In this document: one piece after another, positions 10,941 to 21,051 of the stretch
Position numbering within the stretch: position 1 is the stretch's first letter
How the letters are laid out: each line of letters starts with the position of its first letter
DNA from: Halopseudomonas salina
GTDB taxonomy: Bacteria > Pseudomonadota > Gammaproteobacteria > Pseudomonadales > Pseudomonadaceae
Direction: 5' to 3'
Assembly: GCF_008641105.1 (NCBI RefSeq)
Contig: NZ_VTTI01000010.1
Location: 99,715-163,714 of the forward strand
Length of the DNA stretch: 64,000 nt
Notes under the pieces: model-generated
What the model saw: only the letters and a program-made list of their open reading frames with translations
What the model was told of the DNA's origin: nothing
Database searches by the model: none
Translations under genes and position numbers: made by a program

Positions 10941-11198
10941 TTTCGGAATCCTGCCAGGCTGGGAGCGGTGGTCACCCAGCAGCGACACCACATACCGATT
11001 CAAGGATCGCGCAAAAATCCTCCAAAACACCGCACCAAAGATACCAAAAAGCTCACCAAACGCTCTTTATTGGCGATTGCTGCCAAATTTAAAACTCGCA
11101 TTGCAATAAAAACCAGCACCTATTAACTTTTACTGCAACAACACCCTATTCAGCACCCGCCCGACCCACAAGGTAAAGGGCCGAAAAGGAAGCAGACC

Positions 11199-12869
11199 AT
11201 GAGCATGCTCAAAGACCCATCCAGCAAATATCGCGCATTCGAGCCGGTAGATATTCCCGATCGCCAGTGGCCATCGCGCACGCTTACCGAAGTACCGATC
11301 TGGTGCAGCTCCGACCTGCGCGACGGCAATCAGTCACTGATCGAGCCCATGGACCCTGCGCGCAAGCTGAAATTCTTCCAGACCCTGGTCAAGGTTGGCG
11401 TCAAGCAGATCGAAGTAGCCTTTCCATCAGCCTCCAAGGCCGACTTCGACTTTGTGCGCAGCCTGATCGACGATGGTCACATCCCCGATGACGTAACCAT
11501 CCAGGTGCTCACCCAAGCGCGCGAAGATCTGATCAGACGCACCTTCGAATCCGTGCGTGGCGCCAAGAAAGCCATCATCCACGTGTACAACGCCACCGCG
11601 CCGAGCTTTCGCCGCATCGTGTTCAACCAGGACAAGAAAGGCGTCGTGGACATCGCCATCAACGCCGCCACCCTGATCAAACAGCTGGCCGCAGAACAGT
11701 CCGATACCCAATGGACCTTCCAGTACTCGCCGGAGATCTTCACCTCCACCGAACTGGAGTTTGCCGTAGAGGTCTGTGACGCCGTACTCGACGTATGGCA
11801 GCCGACGCCCGACAACAAGGTCATCCTCAATCTGCCCGCCACGGTCGAAATTGCCACACCCAATCATTATGCCGATCAGATCGAATGGTTCGGCCGGCAC
11901 ATCAGCCGCCGTGACAGTGTGCTGATCAGCTTGCATACCCATAACGACCGCGGCACCGGCGTCGCCGCCACAGAACTCGGCCTTCTTGCGGGAGCTGACA
12001 GGGTCGAGGGCTGCCTGTTCGGTAATGGCGAGCGCACAGGCAACGTCGACCTGGTTACCCTGGCGCTGAACTTCTATACCCAGGGCATTCATCCGCAGCT
12101 GGACTTTTCCGATATCGATGCCGTGCGCAAGGTAGTCGAAGAGTGCAACCAGCTGTCCGTGCACCCAAGACATCCCTATGTCGGTGATCTGGTGCACACC
12201 GCGTTCTCGGGTTCGCACCAGGACGCCATTCGCAAGGGCTTTGCCCAACGCAAACCCGACTCCCTGTGGGAAGTGCCCTACCTGCCGATCGACCCCGAAG
12301 ATATCGGCCGCAGCTATGACGCGGTCATTCGAGTCAATAGTCAGTCAGGCAAGGGTGGTATCAGCTACCTGCTCGAGCAAGGCTATGGCATCAGCCTGCC
12401 ACGCCGTATGCAGATCGAATTCAGCCAGGTTGTGCAAGGCGAAACTGACCGGCTCGGCCTGGAGATGAGTGGCGCGCAGATCCATGAGCTGCTGGATCGG
12501 GAATACGTGCAGGCAACCAGTCCCTACGCGCTGATCCGACACAGACTGCAGGAAGAAAACGGCACCAGTGCCGTCGACGTCGAGGTCCTGAACCAGGGCG
12601 AAACCTTGCACTGGCGTGGGCTGGGCAAGGGGCCTCTCGAAGCACTCGTTGCAGGGTTACCCGTATCGGTCGAGATAATGGATTACCACGAGCATTCCAT
12701 TGGCTCCGGCACCAATGCCAAGGCAGCGGCCTATGTGGAAATTCGTCTTAACAGCGGCCGCCCCTTACACGGCATTGGAATCGACGAAAACCTGACCACG
12801 GCCAGCTTCCGCGCGCTGTTCAGCGCCCTCAACCGCGCCCTGCGCCAGGCCGAAGCGCAAGCTGCCTGA
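11199..12869 (+). CDS. leuA: 2-isopropylmalate synthase
   Basis: Condenses acetyl-CoA with 2-oxoisovalerate, the first committed step of leucine synthesis. 556 residues, the longer LeuA type found in Pseudomonas and actinobacteria. The DRE-TIM catalytic barrel (about 30-310) carries [10 protein letters not shown] with the catalytic Arg and metal-binding Asp, and HTHNDRGTG with the metal-binding histidines. The C-terminal regulatory LeuA dimer domain (about 425-550) mediates leucine feedback. ATG 11199 has AAGGA upstream. It stands alone, not with leuBCD. The 5' flank is long and repeat-bearing; attenuation cannot be shown. Confidence 0.97.
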   Translation: MSMLKDPSSKYRAFEPVDIPDRQWPSRTLTEVPIWCSSDLRDGNQSLIEPMDPARKLKFFQTLVKVGVKQIEVAFPSASKADFDFVRSLIDDGHIPDDVTIQVLTQAREDLIRRTFESVRGAKKAIIHVYNATAPSFRRIVFNQDKKGVVDIAINAATLIKQLAAEQSDTQWTFQYSPEIFTSTELEFAVEVCDAVLDVWQPTPDNKVILNLPATVEIATPNHYADQIEWFGRHISRRDSVLISLHTHNDRGTGVAATELGLLAGADRVEGCLFGNGERTGNVDLVTLALNFYTQGIHPQLDFSDIDAVRKVVEECNQLSVHPRHPYVGDLVHTAFSGSHQDAIRKGFAQRKPDSLWEVPYLPIDPEDIGRSYDAVIRVNSQSGKGGISYLLEQGYGISLPRRMQIEFSQVVQGETDRLGLEMSGAQIHELLDREYVQATSPYALIRHRLQEENGTSAVDVEVLNQGETLHWRGLGKGPLEALVAGLPVSVEIMDYHEHSIGSGTNAKAAAYVEIRLNSGRPLHGIGIDENLTTASFRALFSALNRALRQAEAQAA

Positions 12870-12885
12870 TCGGTGCCCAACACCA

Positions 12886-12912
12886 ACGCGCCGGGATAAA
12901 AGCTCGGCGCGT
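12886..12912. terminator. possible leuA terminator hairpin
   Basis: ACGCGCCG (12886-12893) pairs with CGGCGCGT (12905-12912) around an 11-nt loop, 16 bp after the leuA stop. No T-run follows, so intrinsic termination is doubtful. Confidence 0.35.
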
Positions 12913-12968
12913 CATATCGGGTTCGCTCGCTGCAGCCGCCCCGACATATCCAGTTAAATCCCCTGCGC

Positions 12969-12996
12969 TTGTCAAAAGAAATGTCGCCCCCATAAT
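12969..12996 (+). promoter_or_regulatory. probable promoter of the OYE gene
   Basis: TTGTCA (12969-12974), 16 bases, then CATAAT (12991-12996), 50 bp before the start codon. Both hexamers match the consensus well. Confidence 0.55.
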
Positions 12997-13046
12997 ACAC
13001 TCCACATTCTGCACCCACTGATGCAGGCAACAAGGAGTCGTACCAG

Positions 13047-14162
13047 ATGTCTCGATCCCCGCTTCTCACGCCCATTCGCCTGGGCAGCCTTGATCTGCCA
13101 AACCGCGTGATCATGGCACCCCTAACTCGTCAGCGAAGCAAGCAGCCTGGCAACATACCCTATGAGTTGAACGCCACCTATTACGCCCAGCGCGCCAACG
13201 CAGGCCTGATCATCAGCGAAGCTGTACAGATCAGCCCTGAAGGCCAGGGCTACGCCTGGACGCCAGGCATTCACAGCGCCGAGCAGGTTGCTGGCTGGAA
13301 ACAGATTACCCAGGCCGTACATGAAGCCGATGGTCGTATTTTCCTGCAGCTGTGGCACGTGGGCCGCATCTCCCACCCGCTACTGCAGCCCGACGGCGCT
13401 GATCCTGTCGCTCCCTCGGCCATTCAGGCCAAAGCCGAGTGCTACGTTCAGGAGGCTGACGGCAGTCATCACAAGGCACCGACCGCCATGCCTCGCGCGC
13501 TTGAAACCGAGGAGCTTCCCCGGATAGTTGCCGACTATGCCAAAGCGACTCGCAACGCACTGGATGCAGATTTCGATGGTGTGGAAGTGCACGCAGCGAA
13601 CGGCTACTTGCTTGATCAGTTTCTGTGCTCCAACAGCAATCAGCGGACCGACGGTTACGGCGGCAGCCTCGAGAACCGCGTGCGTCTGGTGCTGGAGGTA
13701 GTCGATGCGGTAATTGAGGCCACGGGGGACAGTGGCCGGGTCGGCATTCGCATTTCCCCCATGGGTACCTTCAACGGCGTGGACGATGCAAACCCCAGGG
13801 AAACGTTCAGTTATCTTCTGCGCGAACTCAATACACGCAATCTGGCCTATTTGCATGTCAATCGCCCTGATTGGGTCGGCGGTGTCTACGAAGGTTTTGA
13901 CGCGTTACTTGAAACCCTGCGTGAGCTGTATGACGGCCGCCTGATTCTGGCTGGTGGCATGACCGCAGAGTCCGGCGCACAGGCAGTGGAAGACGGCCTG
14001 GCGGATGTGATCGCCTTTGGACGCCCCTACATCGCCAATCCTGACCTCGTTCAGCGCATCAAGGCTCGTGCGCCCTGGAACGAGATCAACCCGGCCACTC
14101 TGTATGGTGGGGCCGAGGTGGGTTATACCGATTACCCGACGATGGTTCAGACCGCATCCTGA
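13047..14162 (+). CDS. Old Yellow Enzyme, NemA-type alkene reductase
   Basis: FMN-dependent NAD(P)H oxidoreductase of 371 residues that reduces activated C=C bonds or nitro groups. The TIM barrel starts with LGSLDLPNRVIMAPLTR. H182 and N185 in the HAAN motif bind the substrate carbonyl, and Tyr187 is the proton donor: the classical HxxN class of NemA/morphinone reductase. SENRVR-like and AGGM segments bind FMN. It is a single gene with its own promoter and a strong terminator. A second OYE at 39-40 kb uses HxxH instead. The natural substrate is unknown. Confidence 0.9.
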   Translation: MSRSPLLTPIRLGSLDLPNRVIMAPLTRQRSKQPGNIPYELNATYYAQRANAGLIISEAVQISPEGQGYAWTPGIHSAEQVAGWKQITQAVHEADGRIFLQLWHVGRISHPLLQPDGADPVAPSAIQAKAECYVQEADGSHHKAPTAMPRALETEELPRIVADYAKATRNALDADFDGVEVHAANGYLLDQFLCSNSNQRTDGYGGSLENRVRLVLEVVDAVIEATGDSGRVGIRISPMGTFNGVDDANPRETFSYLLRELNTRNLAYLHVNRPDWVGGVYEGFDALLETLRELYDGRLILAGGMTAESGAQAVEDGLADVIAFGRPYIANPDLVQRIKARAPWNEINPATLYGGAEVGYTDYPTMVQTAS

Positions 14163-14170
14163 GTCGCGCC

Positions 14171-14208
14171 CAATAAAAAACCCGGCCAGAGAGCCGGGTT
14201 TTTTATTG
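14171..14208. terminator. bidirectional intrinsic terminator
   Basis: A perfect 16-bp inverted repeat with core CCCGGC (14181-14186), 6-nt loop and GCCGGG (14193-14198), flanked by A6 and T6. It ends both the OYE gene and der. Confidence 0.95.
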
Positions 14209-14236
14209 CACAGATTCAATCAGCACAGCCAATGGC

Positions 14237-15691
14237 TTATCGCTTCTTGTCCTTGCGCTTCTTTTCTTCTTTCTTGTGATGGCTCATCAGGCGCCGCTTC
14301 TTGTTCACCTGGCGATCGGTCAACCCTGTCTTGCGATCGGCAAAGGGATTCTCGCCGCCCTTGTACTCAACCCGAATCGGCGTACCCGCCATGCCCAGCA
14401 CCTTGCGAAAGGTATTTTCCAGATACTTGGTGTAAGACTGCGGAACGTTCTCCACCTGATTGCCGTGAATGATGATGATCGGCGGATTGGAACCACCCAG
14501 GTGCGCATAGCGCAGCTTGATACGGCGACTGTTGACGACCGGCGGCTGGTGGTTGGCTACGGCATCTTCAAGGATCTGCGTCATGCGATTGGTCGGCACC
14601 TTGGTCATGGCGCTGGCAAAGGCCTTGTCGACTGACTTGTAGAGGAGCCCCACGCCACTGCCATGCAGTGCCGAAATAAAGTGCAGGTCGGCGAACTGGG
14701 CGAAAATCAGACGGCGTTGCAGCTCGATCTTCACGTAGTCTTTCTCGCGCTCATCCATGCCGTCCCATTTGTTGACAGCAATCACCAGCGCGCGCCCGGC
14801 ATCCAGCACAAAGCCCAGCAGGTGCAAATCCTGCTCCACAACGCCTTCGCGGGCATCAATGACGAAGATGACCACGTTGGAATCCTCGATCGCCTGCAGG
14901 GTCTTGATCACCGAGAACTTTTCGACCGCCTCCGATACCCTGCCGCGCTTGCGCACCCCCGCAGTGTCAATCAATGTGTAGGGCTTTTCAAAGCGCTCAT
15001 AGGGAATATAGATGGTGTCGCGAGTGGTGCCGGCCTGGTCGAATACCACCACCCGGTCTTCGCCGAGCATGCGGTTGACCAGGGTCGACTTGCCCACATT
15101 GGGCCTGCCGATTACCGCAATCTTTGTACCAATCGCCTCAACGATACGCGGCGCTTTACCCTCCTCGCCTTCGGCCAAAGGCTCCTGGGCAAGACTGCCA
15201 ATACCATTTTCACCAAACACCATCTCGAGCATCGGATTGATGTTGCGACCATGGGCTGCGGCAATACCGATTGGCGAGCCGAGGCCGAGCTTGGAAAATT
15301 CACCCTGGATCGAATCCTGATCGGCACCGTCAATCTTGTTGGCAATAAGGTAGGTATGCTTGTTGCGCTTGCGCAGATGCTGGGCAATCAACTCGTCCGC
15401 CGCCGTTCTACCTGCGCGCGAATCGACCAGAAAGAGGACCGCATCGGCCTCTTCTATAGCCTGCAGGGACTGCCCGGCCATAATCATGTCGAGACCCTGC
15501 TCATCACCGCTGATGCCCCCGGTATCGACCAGGATATACCGCTGGCCCTGCCAGCTCGCCTCGCCGTACTGGCGATCACGGGTAAGGCCGGCTACATCGG
15601 CAACAATTGCGTCACGACTCTTGGTCAGACGATTGAATAACGTGGACTTGCCGACATTGGGCCGCCCCACGAGGGCGATTACAGGAACCAT
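14237..15691 (-). CDS. der: ribosome biogenesis GTPase Der (EngA)
   Basis: Essential GTPase for 50S subunit assembly, 484 residues. Two tandem GTPase domains each start with [10 protein letters not shown] (near residues 9 and about 190), with [17 protein letters not shown] and the NKIDG and NKWDG G4 motifs. A KH-like domain (about 365-455) follows, and the tail is very basic ([12 protein letters not shown]). I chose ATG 15691 (MVPVIALVG), which has GGAG five bases upstream; a GTG five codons earlier is less likely. It is the last gene of the bamB block, separated by a hairpin. Confidence 0.96.
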   Translation of the reverse strand: MVPVIALVGRPNVGKSTLFNRLTKSRDAIVADVAGLTRDRQYGEASWQGQRYILVDTGGISGDEQGLDMIMAGQSLQAIEEADAVLFLVDSRAGRTAADELIAQHLRKRNKHTYLIANKIDGADQDSIQGEFSKLGLGSPIGIAAAHGRNINPMLEMVFGENGIGSLAQEPLAEGEEGKAPRIVEAIGTKIAVIGRPNVGKSTLVNRMLGEDRVVVFDQAGTTRDTIYIPYERFEKPYTLIDTAGVRKRGRVSEAVEKFSVIKTLQAIEDSNVVIFVIDAREGVVEQDLHLLGFVLDAGRALVIAVNKWDGMDEREKDYVKIELQRRLIFAQFADLHFISALHGSGVGLLYKSVDKAFASAMTKVPTNRMTQILEDAVANHQPPVVNSRRIKLRYAHLGGSNPPIIIIHGNQVENVPQSYTKYLENTFRKVLGMAGTPIRVEYKGGENPFADRKTGLTDRQVNKKRRLMSHHKKEEKKRKDKKR

Positions 15692-15731
15692 GATTACTCC
15701 GCGCACGGACTACCGTGCAATAAACGAAAAC

Positions 15732-15762
15732 GGCCGCTGCGCCATTTCAGGGGGCAGCGGCC
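15732..15762. terminator. hairpin between bamB and der
   Basis: GGCCGCTGC (15732-15740) pairs with GCAGCGGCC (15754-15762) around a 13-nt loop. On the minus strand it is followed by a T-rich stretch (GTTTTCGTTTATT), so it may attenuate transcription from bamB into der or define two transcripts. Confidence 0.65.
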
Positions 15763-15786
15763 GGGAAAGTATAGCTTTATTTGGAT

Positions 15787-16932
15787 CTAAGGGAGCGTCA
15801 ACGCCACCAGATCACCACTATTGCCGTACACATACAGGGTGTCGCCGAGCACTATAGCGGGTGCCCGAACGCCATCACCATCCACCCGCACGCGGCCAAC
15901 CATACGGCCATCGGTCTGAGCAAGCAGATGCACATAACCGTCAAAGTCGGCTACGGCGATGTAGCTGCTGAACGCTACCGGTGCAGTGAGGTTACGACGC
16001 ATGAGGCTGTCGTTGACCCAGAGAGACTCGCCGCGAGACCGGTCCAGAGCTTCAACCCGCCCGTCCGCATGGCTGACATAGACACTGCCGAAACCTTCGC
16101 CGGGTCCAACCAGACTCGAAGCTTCTTTCTGCCAGCGAACAGTGCCCGACGCCACGTCAACGGCGGCAAGAGCACCCTGGTAACTGGTCACATACAGGGT
16201 CTCGTCAATCAGCAGCATTTGTCCATCAACGTCGACCATCCGCTCGAGCTCGGTACGACCCTGCGGTTGCGCGACTCGTGCCTCCATGATCGGCAAGCCG
16301 GTATCGGCCGCCAGACCCACCACTCGACCACTGGAAAGGCCCGCAAACACTCGCCCGCGGGAAATCAACGGAGTGCTGTGTCCACGAAGGGTCAGTACCG
16401 GCACACTGGATTCATAGATCCAGCGCTGGCTGCCGTCACTAATATCCAGCGCAGTGATCTTGTCATCCAGGGTCTGCACCACAACGACATCACCGTTGGT
16501 CTGCGGTGGGGCGAGGACCTCGCTCGAGACCCGTGTACGCCACATTTCCGAGCCATCCGCTTCATCCAGAACGATCACTTCGCCGTCCAGCGTACCAACC
16601 ATGATACGACCGCCACCGGTGCCCACAGCACCCGAGACACGCTCATCAAGCTTGACCTGCCACATTACCTCGCCGGTATCGCGGTCCATTGCAACTACAC
16701 GCCCCTTCGCGTCGGCTGCATAGAGAGTCAAACCGTCCAGCGATGGCATCAACTGGTTGTACAATTTGCCCTGGCCAGCACCAATGTTGCGTTTCCAGTT
16801 GCGCTCCAACTCTACTTCAGCGGTGAAATCCTGCAGCTCTGCCGGGGCGAGTTCTTTCTTGCCGGAACCACTGCAGCCTGCAACCAGCAGAGCCGCCATG
16901 GTTATGGCCAAATACGGGAACTTCAGTTTCAC
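15787..16932 (-). CDS. bamB: outer-membrane assembly lipoprotein BamB
   Basis: BAM-complex lipoprotein that helps insert beta-barrel proteins. 381 residues. The signal peptide ends in the lipobox LVAGC with Cys20, and the rest is an eight-bladed PQQ-like beta-propeller with repeated GxV-x-ALD/xxG-x-xxW blades. The start is GTG 16932, overlapping the TAG of the yfgM gene by one base, so translation is coupled. It lies in the conserved pseudomonad order hisS-yfgM-bamB-der. Confidence 0.95.
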   Translation of the reverse strand: MKLKFPYLAITMAALLVAGCSGSGKKELAPAELQDFTAEVELERNWKRNIGAGQGKLYNQLMPSLDGLTLYAADAKGRVVAMDRDTGEVMWQVKLDERVSGAVGTGGGRIMVGTLDGEVIVLDEADGSEMWRTRVSSEVLAPPQTNGDVVVVQTLDDKITALDISDGSQRWIYESSVPVLTLRGHSTPLISRGRVFAGLSSGRVVGLAADTGLPIMEARVAQPQGRTELERMVDVDGQMLLIDETLYVTSYQGALAAVDVASGTVRWQKEASSLVGPGEGFGSVYVSHADGRVEALDRSRGESLWVNDSLMRRNLTAPVAFSSYIAVADFDGYVHLLAQTDGRMVGRVRVDGDGVRAPAIVLGDTLYVYGNSGDLVALTLP

Positions 16933-17573
16933 TAGGCTTCCTCCGCCAGATCATCAAGCTTCAACTGTAATTGCGGGCGTGCCTGGGGATCTTCGAGTGC
17001 CGCCAGGGCAGCCTGGTAGGCAGTACGGGCATCGTTTTCGCGACCGAGATCAAGCAACAGGTCGCCGCGTATTTCCTCACGACTGGCCAGCAAGGCACCG
17101 GTGACGTCACCGATGAGCACCTCAAGTGCTTCTTCGGCGCGATCCTGGGCGGCAAGAACGCGCGCAAGACGTTGGCGGGCGACCTCTTCCAGTACCGGAT
17201 CCCCCGCATCGCCAACAATTTCATTCAGCAATTCTTCAGCTGCAGGCAGATCCTCTGCTTCCACGGCCAGTCTGGCCTGCATCAATGCAGCAAACTGGGC
17301 ATAACGAGTACCGCTGTACTCGTCACGTATCTGCTCGGCCAGTTCTGCGCCGCGAGCTCGATCCTCGGTACCACCATCTGCCAACACCGACTCCAGCATT
17401 GTCTGATAGAGCGCCGAGGCGTTGGCAGCCTGGTTATCCTGATAGTTGTTCCAGCCCTGCCAGCCAAATACGCCAGCCAGGGCAATAACAACACCGGTCA
17501 GCAGAGGCACGCCGTGCTTGTTCCACAATTCCTTGATCTTTTCTACCTGTTCTTCTTCTGTCTCGTACGTCAC
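16932..17573 (-). CDS. yfgM: YfgM-family TPR membrane protein
   Basis: 213 residues, anchored by one N-terminal helix (about 22-40), with a periplasmic TPR-like domain of Ala/Glu/Leu-rich helices. In E. coli the ancillary SecYEG translocon protein YfgM works with PpiD in handing on secreted proteins. I chose GTG 17573 because AAGGAG lies six bases upstream and the protein then starts VTYETEEEQVEKIKELW as in homologues. The open frame continues about 48 codons further without conservation. One-base overlap with bamB. Confidence 0.88.
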   Translation of the reverse strand: MTYETEEEQVEKIKELWNKHGVPLLTGVVIALAGVFGWQGWNNYQDNQAANASALYQTMLESVLADGGTEDRARGAELAEQIRDEYSGTRYAQFAALMQARLAVEAEDLPAAEELLNEIVGDAGDPVLEEVARQRLARVLAAQDRAEEALEVLIGDVTGALLASREEIRGDLLLDLGRENDARTAYQAALAALEDPQARPQLQLKLDDLAEEA

Positions 17574-17610
17574 CCCAGACTCCTTGCCTGAACGAAGCGG
17601 CTGCTTGCGC

Positions 17611-18888
17611 TTAAAATAATTGTTGAAGACGTGCCGGCAGCTCGTGCCAGGCAATATTTTCCTGCTGCGCATCACTGCGCAGCGGTTTGATCCCGATCTG
17701 TTCTGCCGCCGCTTCATCTTCGCCCAGAATCAGTGCAAAGAGAGCACCGGACTTGTCGGCCTTCTTGAATTGGCTCTTGAAGCTGCCGCCGCCACAATGC
17801 ACGACCAGACGAACGCCCGGCAAAGCGTCACGTAGCTGTTCTGCAAGCCTGAAACTCGCAACCGCCGCTGCGTCTCCCAAAGTGACAAAGTAGACATCCA
17901 CCTGTCGCGCCAGCTCGGCCGGCACCCGATCCAATGTCTGAATCAGCAGCAGCAAACGTTCAATGCCCATGGCAAAACCAACGGCTGTGGCTGGCTTGCC
18001 GCCCAATTGCTCGACCAGACCATCGTAGCGACCACCTGCACACACCGTTCCCTGAGCGCCCAGCTTGTCGGTGACCCATTCGAACACTGTCAGCCCGTAA
18101 TAGTCCAGCCCGCGTACCAGGCGCGGATTGATCACGTAAGGCACACCTGCGGCATCAAGCAACGCTAGCAACCCTTCGAAGTGCAGCCGTGCGTCTTGAT
18201 TCAGAAAATCGGCCAGCCGCGGCGCATCAGCCAGCAGCGCCTGAGTGGTAGGGTTCTTGCTGTCGAGCACGCGCAGCGGATTACTCTCAAGACGGCGCTG
18301 GCTGTCCTCGTCAAGCTGATCAAAACGTTCACGTAGATAAGCCACCAGCTCATCACGATAGCGGGCGCGATCGTCGCTGCTGCCAAGGCTGTTAAGCTCC
18401 AGAGTGACCGCGTCCTGCAGGCCCAGTTGCTTCCAGAGCCGCCAGCTCAACAGAATCAGTTCTGCATCAATATCCGGCCCGCTGATGTTGAAGGTTTCCA
18501 CGCCAATCTGATTGAACTGACGATAGCGACCCTTCTGCGGGCGCTCGTGACGAAACATCGGGCCGGCGTACCAGACCTTCTGGCTTATGCCGCCACCCAG
18601 CAGGCCGTGCTCGAGCATGGCGCGCACACAACCGGCGGTGCCCTCCGGGCGCAATGTCAGCGAGTCGCCATTGCGATCAGCAAAGGTGTACATCTCTTTC
18701 TCGACGATATCAGTTACTTCACCAATCGAGCGCTTGAACAGCTCAGTAGGCTCGACGATCGGCATGCGCACCTGCTGGTACCCGTAACCAGTCAATAGAT
18801 CAGCTACTGTTCTTTCAAAGTACTGCCATAAAGCGCTGTCGGCGGGCAGTACGTCGTTCATGCCGCGCACGGCTTGCAGGGTCTTCAA
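17611..18888 (-). CDS. hisS: histidyl-tRNA synthetase
   Basis: Charges tRNA-His in the cytoplasm, 425 residues. The class II core begins at VRGMNDVLP. Motif 2 includes [13 protein letters not shown], the histidine-specific signatures [12 protein letters not shown] and CAGGRYDGL follow, and an anticodon-binding domain occupies about 330-420. The only sensible start is TTG 18888, preceded by AAGGA eight bases upstream; no in-frame ATG or GTG is nearby. A rare TTG in an essential gene may set a low translation level. It lies 15 bp after ispG and 37 bp before yfgM. Confidence 0.95.
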   Translation of the reverse strand: MKTLQAVRGMNDVLPADSALWQYFERTVADLLTGYGYQQVRMPIVEPTELFKRSIGEVTDIVEKEMYTFADRNGDSLTLRPEGTAGCVRAMLEHGLLGGGISQKVWYAGPMFRHERPQKGRYRQFNQIGVETFNISGPDIDAELILLSWRLWKQLGLQDAVTLELNSLGSSDDRARYRDELVAYLRERFDQLDEDSQRRLESNPLRVLDSKNPTTQALLADAPRLADFLNQDARLHFEGLLALLDAAGVPYVINPRLVRGLDYYGLTVFEWVTDKLGAQGTVCAGGRYDGLVEQLGGKPATAVGFAMGIERLLLLIQTLDRVPAELARQVDVYFVTLGDAAAVASFRLAEQLRDALPGVRLVVHCGGGSFKSQFKKADKSGALFALILGEDEAAAEQIGIKPLRSDAQQENIAWHELPARLQQLF

Positions 18889-18903
18889 TGCATCTTTCCT
18901 TAA

Positions 18904-20016
18904 TCAGCCACGGGCGATGGTATTGGCTTCCAGCGCCTGTTTGGCAGCAATCTTGTCTCGAATGAGTTTTTCCAGCGTGTCGACCAGGTGAACATTATCG
19001 ACTTTCTGGTCCGGCGTGCCGCCGACGTAAATCAGGTTGTTCGGAGAGCCACCTGTCAGACCGATATCAGCCTCTTTGGCTTCGCCGGGCCCGTTCACCA
19101 CGCAACCAATCACTGCCACATCCAGAGGTACCACGACATCCTCGAGTCGTGCCTCGAGCTCATTCATGGTCTTGATCACGTCGAAGTTCTGACGCGAGCA
19201 GCTTGGACAAGCGATAAAATTGATGCCCCGCGAGCGCAGGCGCAGTGACTTGAGCAGGTCGTAGCCTACCTTGATCTCTTCCACCGGATCGGCAGCCAGA
19301 GAAATTCGGATGGTGTCTCCGATCCCCTCGGCAAGCAGCATGCCCAGACCCACGGCAGATTTGACCGTGCCCGAACGCAGCGCACCCGCCTCGGTAATAC
19401 CCAGATGCAATGGCTGATCGATCTGCGCAGCCAGCAACCGGTAGGCACCCACGGCCATGAACACGTCTGATGCCTTAACGCTAACCTTGAAGTCCTGAAA
19501 ATCCAGCTTGTCGAGATACTCGACGTGACGCAACGCAGACTCCACCAGGGCCTCTGGCGTCGGCTCTCCGTATTTTTTCTGCAGGTCTTTTTCCAGGGAG
19601 CCTGCGTTCACACCTATGCGAATAGGGATACCATTGTGACGCGCAGCGTCAACAACCGCGCGAACCCTGTCTTCACGCCCGATATTACCCGGATTGATGC
19701 GCAAACAATCAACGCCCAACTCGGCGACTCGAAGCGCGATCTTGTAGTCAAAATGAATATCCGCAACCAGCGGCATGGCAGTCTGCTTGCGGATCTCGCC
19801 GAATGCTTCTGCAGCTTCCATGCTGGGCACCGAAACCCTGACGATGTCTGCACCTACAGCCTCCAGCTGCCTGATCTGGGCAACTGTGGCGGCCACATCA
19901 CAGGTTTCTGTATTGGTCATGCTCTGCACGGAGATGGGCGCATCGCCGCCGACCAGGACCGACCCAACCCGGATCTGCCGTGACACTCTGCGCTTGATGG
20001 GTGACTCGTGATGCAT
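18904..20016 (-). CDS. ispG: 4-hydroxy-3-methylbut-2-enyl diphosphate synthase
   Basis: Iron-sulfur enzyme of the MEP isoprenoid pathway converting MEcPP to HMBPP. 370 residues. The TIM barrel starts with [13 protein letters not shown]. The C-terminal [4Fe-4S] domain carries [10 protein letters not shown] (two Cys near 268/271) and [15 protein letters not shown] (third Cys near 303). The enzyme needs cluster assembly, which matters because the isc genes are largely missing here. It starts with ATG, 12 bp after rodZ. Confidence 0.96.
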   Translation of the reverse strand: MHHESPIKRRVSRQIRVGSVLVGGDAPISVQSMTNTETCDVAATVAQIRQLEAVGADIVRVSVPSMEAAEAFGEIRKQTAMPLVADIHFDYKIALRVAELGVDCLRINPGNIGREDRVRAVVDAARHNGIPIRIGVNAGSLEKDLQKKYGEPTPEALVESALRHVEYLDKLDFQDFKVSVKASDVFMAVGAYRLLAAQIDQPLHLGITEAGALRSGTVKSAVGLGMLLAEGIGDTIRISLAADPVEEIKVGYDLLKSLRLRSRGINFIACPSCSRQNFDVIKTMNELEARLEDVVVPLDVAVIGCVVNGPGEAKEADIGLTGGSPNNLIYVGGTPDQKVDNVHLVDTLEKLIRDKIAAKQALEANTIARG

Positions 20017-20028
20017 CGCGTAGCTCCT

Positions 20029-21051
20029 TCAGCCCAGGCGCAGGCGAACAACGCCCGATTCGCGGACGCTTTGCGTGTCCACCGGCTCGCCATTGAAGGC
20101 AATTGTTGAAACGGCCTCAACCGCGCCGATTACCACCTCTATTGGCCCCTGATGATCGATTGACAGCGACTGACCTGCCTGCATAAGGCCGCTGTGCAAG
20201 GAGTCGCCACCTGGGGTCCTGACCTGCACCCAACAGTCACCGGTGAACTGCATCTGCAACCCGCTACCCGCCACTGCCGGCTGCTCTTGACTTTCCACAA
20301 CAGGCTCTTGCTCGACAACCGCCGTAGGCTGCGGCTGTTCAACCTGATCCAGCGCAGCCTGTGGCTCCTCAACAGGAATCTCGGCCGCACCATCAGACAT
20401 TGTTCCGTCGTCTGGCACTGCGAGGTTACCAGTGGCGTCTGCCGGGCCCTCAGCGTCTGTCACCGAAGTCACCGGATCGGGAACCGACATAGCAGCTTCA
20501 CCGGGCGGCGAGGGCTCCGAGGCAAAATTCTCGGGCAACGCCAGCGCATCTACCTCAACCTCATCAAGGGCCTGACCAGCGATACTGGACACATCCTCGA
20601 CAGAACGCGTCGGCTGGCTGTCGTACCACCAAAGGAGAATGGAGGCCAGGATGGCCAGAGCGACGATCACCGTTGTCCAGGTCACCAGCATACCGCCCGC
20701 CTTGCCCGGCTTGGTCATCTTGTCGATGCCGCTGACCTGACGCTCACGCACTTCAATACCCCGTGACCGGTCGTATTCCAGCACCAACCGGTTGGCGTCC
20801 AGGCCCAACAAGCGAGCATAGCTGCGCACATAGCCACGGGCGAAGGTGTCCCCAGGTAACTGATCGAAGCGTCCGGCTTCAAGATGAACCAGTATTTTCT
20901 CCGGAAGCCGCAAACTGGTCGCCGCCTCGGCAGTGCTCAGCCCCTTGGCTTCACGCGCTGCCTGCAAGGTGGCGCCGGGATGGGCCATCCGTCCGTCGTC
21001 AGGCCGAAATTCACCATTTGGCGGCATCGCATCTCGCTGCTCTGTACTCAT
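20029..21051 (-). CDS. rodZ: cell-shape protein RodZ
   Basis: Links MreB to the elongasome. 340 residues. A cytoplasmic helix-turn-helix domain (about 25-95) with TLQAAREAKGLSTAEAATSL and GYVRSYARLLGLD, a transmembrane helix about 120-140 (ends near ILLWW), an acidic Pro/Glu/Ala periplasmic linker, and the C-terminal DUF4115 beta domain (about 265-338). The start overlaps the pilF stop as ATGA, indicating translational coupling. All domains are present. Confidence 0.93.
   Translation of the reverse strand: MSTEQRDAMPPNGEFRPDDGRMAHPGATLQAAREAKGLSTAEAATSLRLPEKILVHLEAGRFDQLPGDTFARGYVRSYARLLGLDANRLVLEYDRSRGIEVRERQVSGIDKMTKPGKAGGMLVTWTTVIVALAILASILLWWYDSQPTRSVEDVSSIAGQALDEVEVDALALPENFASEPSPPGEAAMSVPDPVTSVTDAEGPADATGNLAVPDDGTMSDGAAEIPVEEPQAALDQVEQPQPTAVVEQEPVVESQEQPAVAGSGLQMQFTGDCWVQVRTPGGDSLHSGLMQAGQSLSIDHQGPIEVVIGAVEAVSTIAFNGEPVDTQSVRESGVVRLRLG

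Larger units (their letters stand above)
10671..11198. other. 528-bp intergenic region with dispersed palindromes
   Basis: No credible gene. The left half holds two palindromic dispersed elements (listed separately). The right half (about 11000-11190) is AT-rich and should contain the leuA promoter and leader. I found no convincing leader peptide with leucine codons. Reading frames crossing this region are products of the repeats. Confidence 0.6.

Noticed and set aside
10762..11109. 115-codon frame between the M23 gene and leuA
   Set aside because: It runs through two dispersed palindromic repeats, has no ribosome-binding site and no familiar domain.
12886..12912. Strong intrinsic terminator of leuA
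   Set aside because: The stem is good but there is no T-run; kept only as a low-confidence feature.
15781..16935. 384-codon plus-strand frame opposite bamB
   Set aside because: Lies across bamB, which has a lipobox and propeller repeats.
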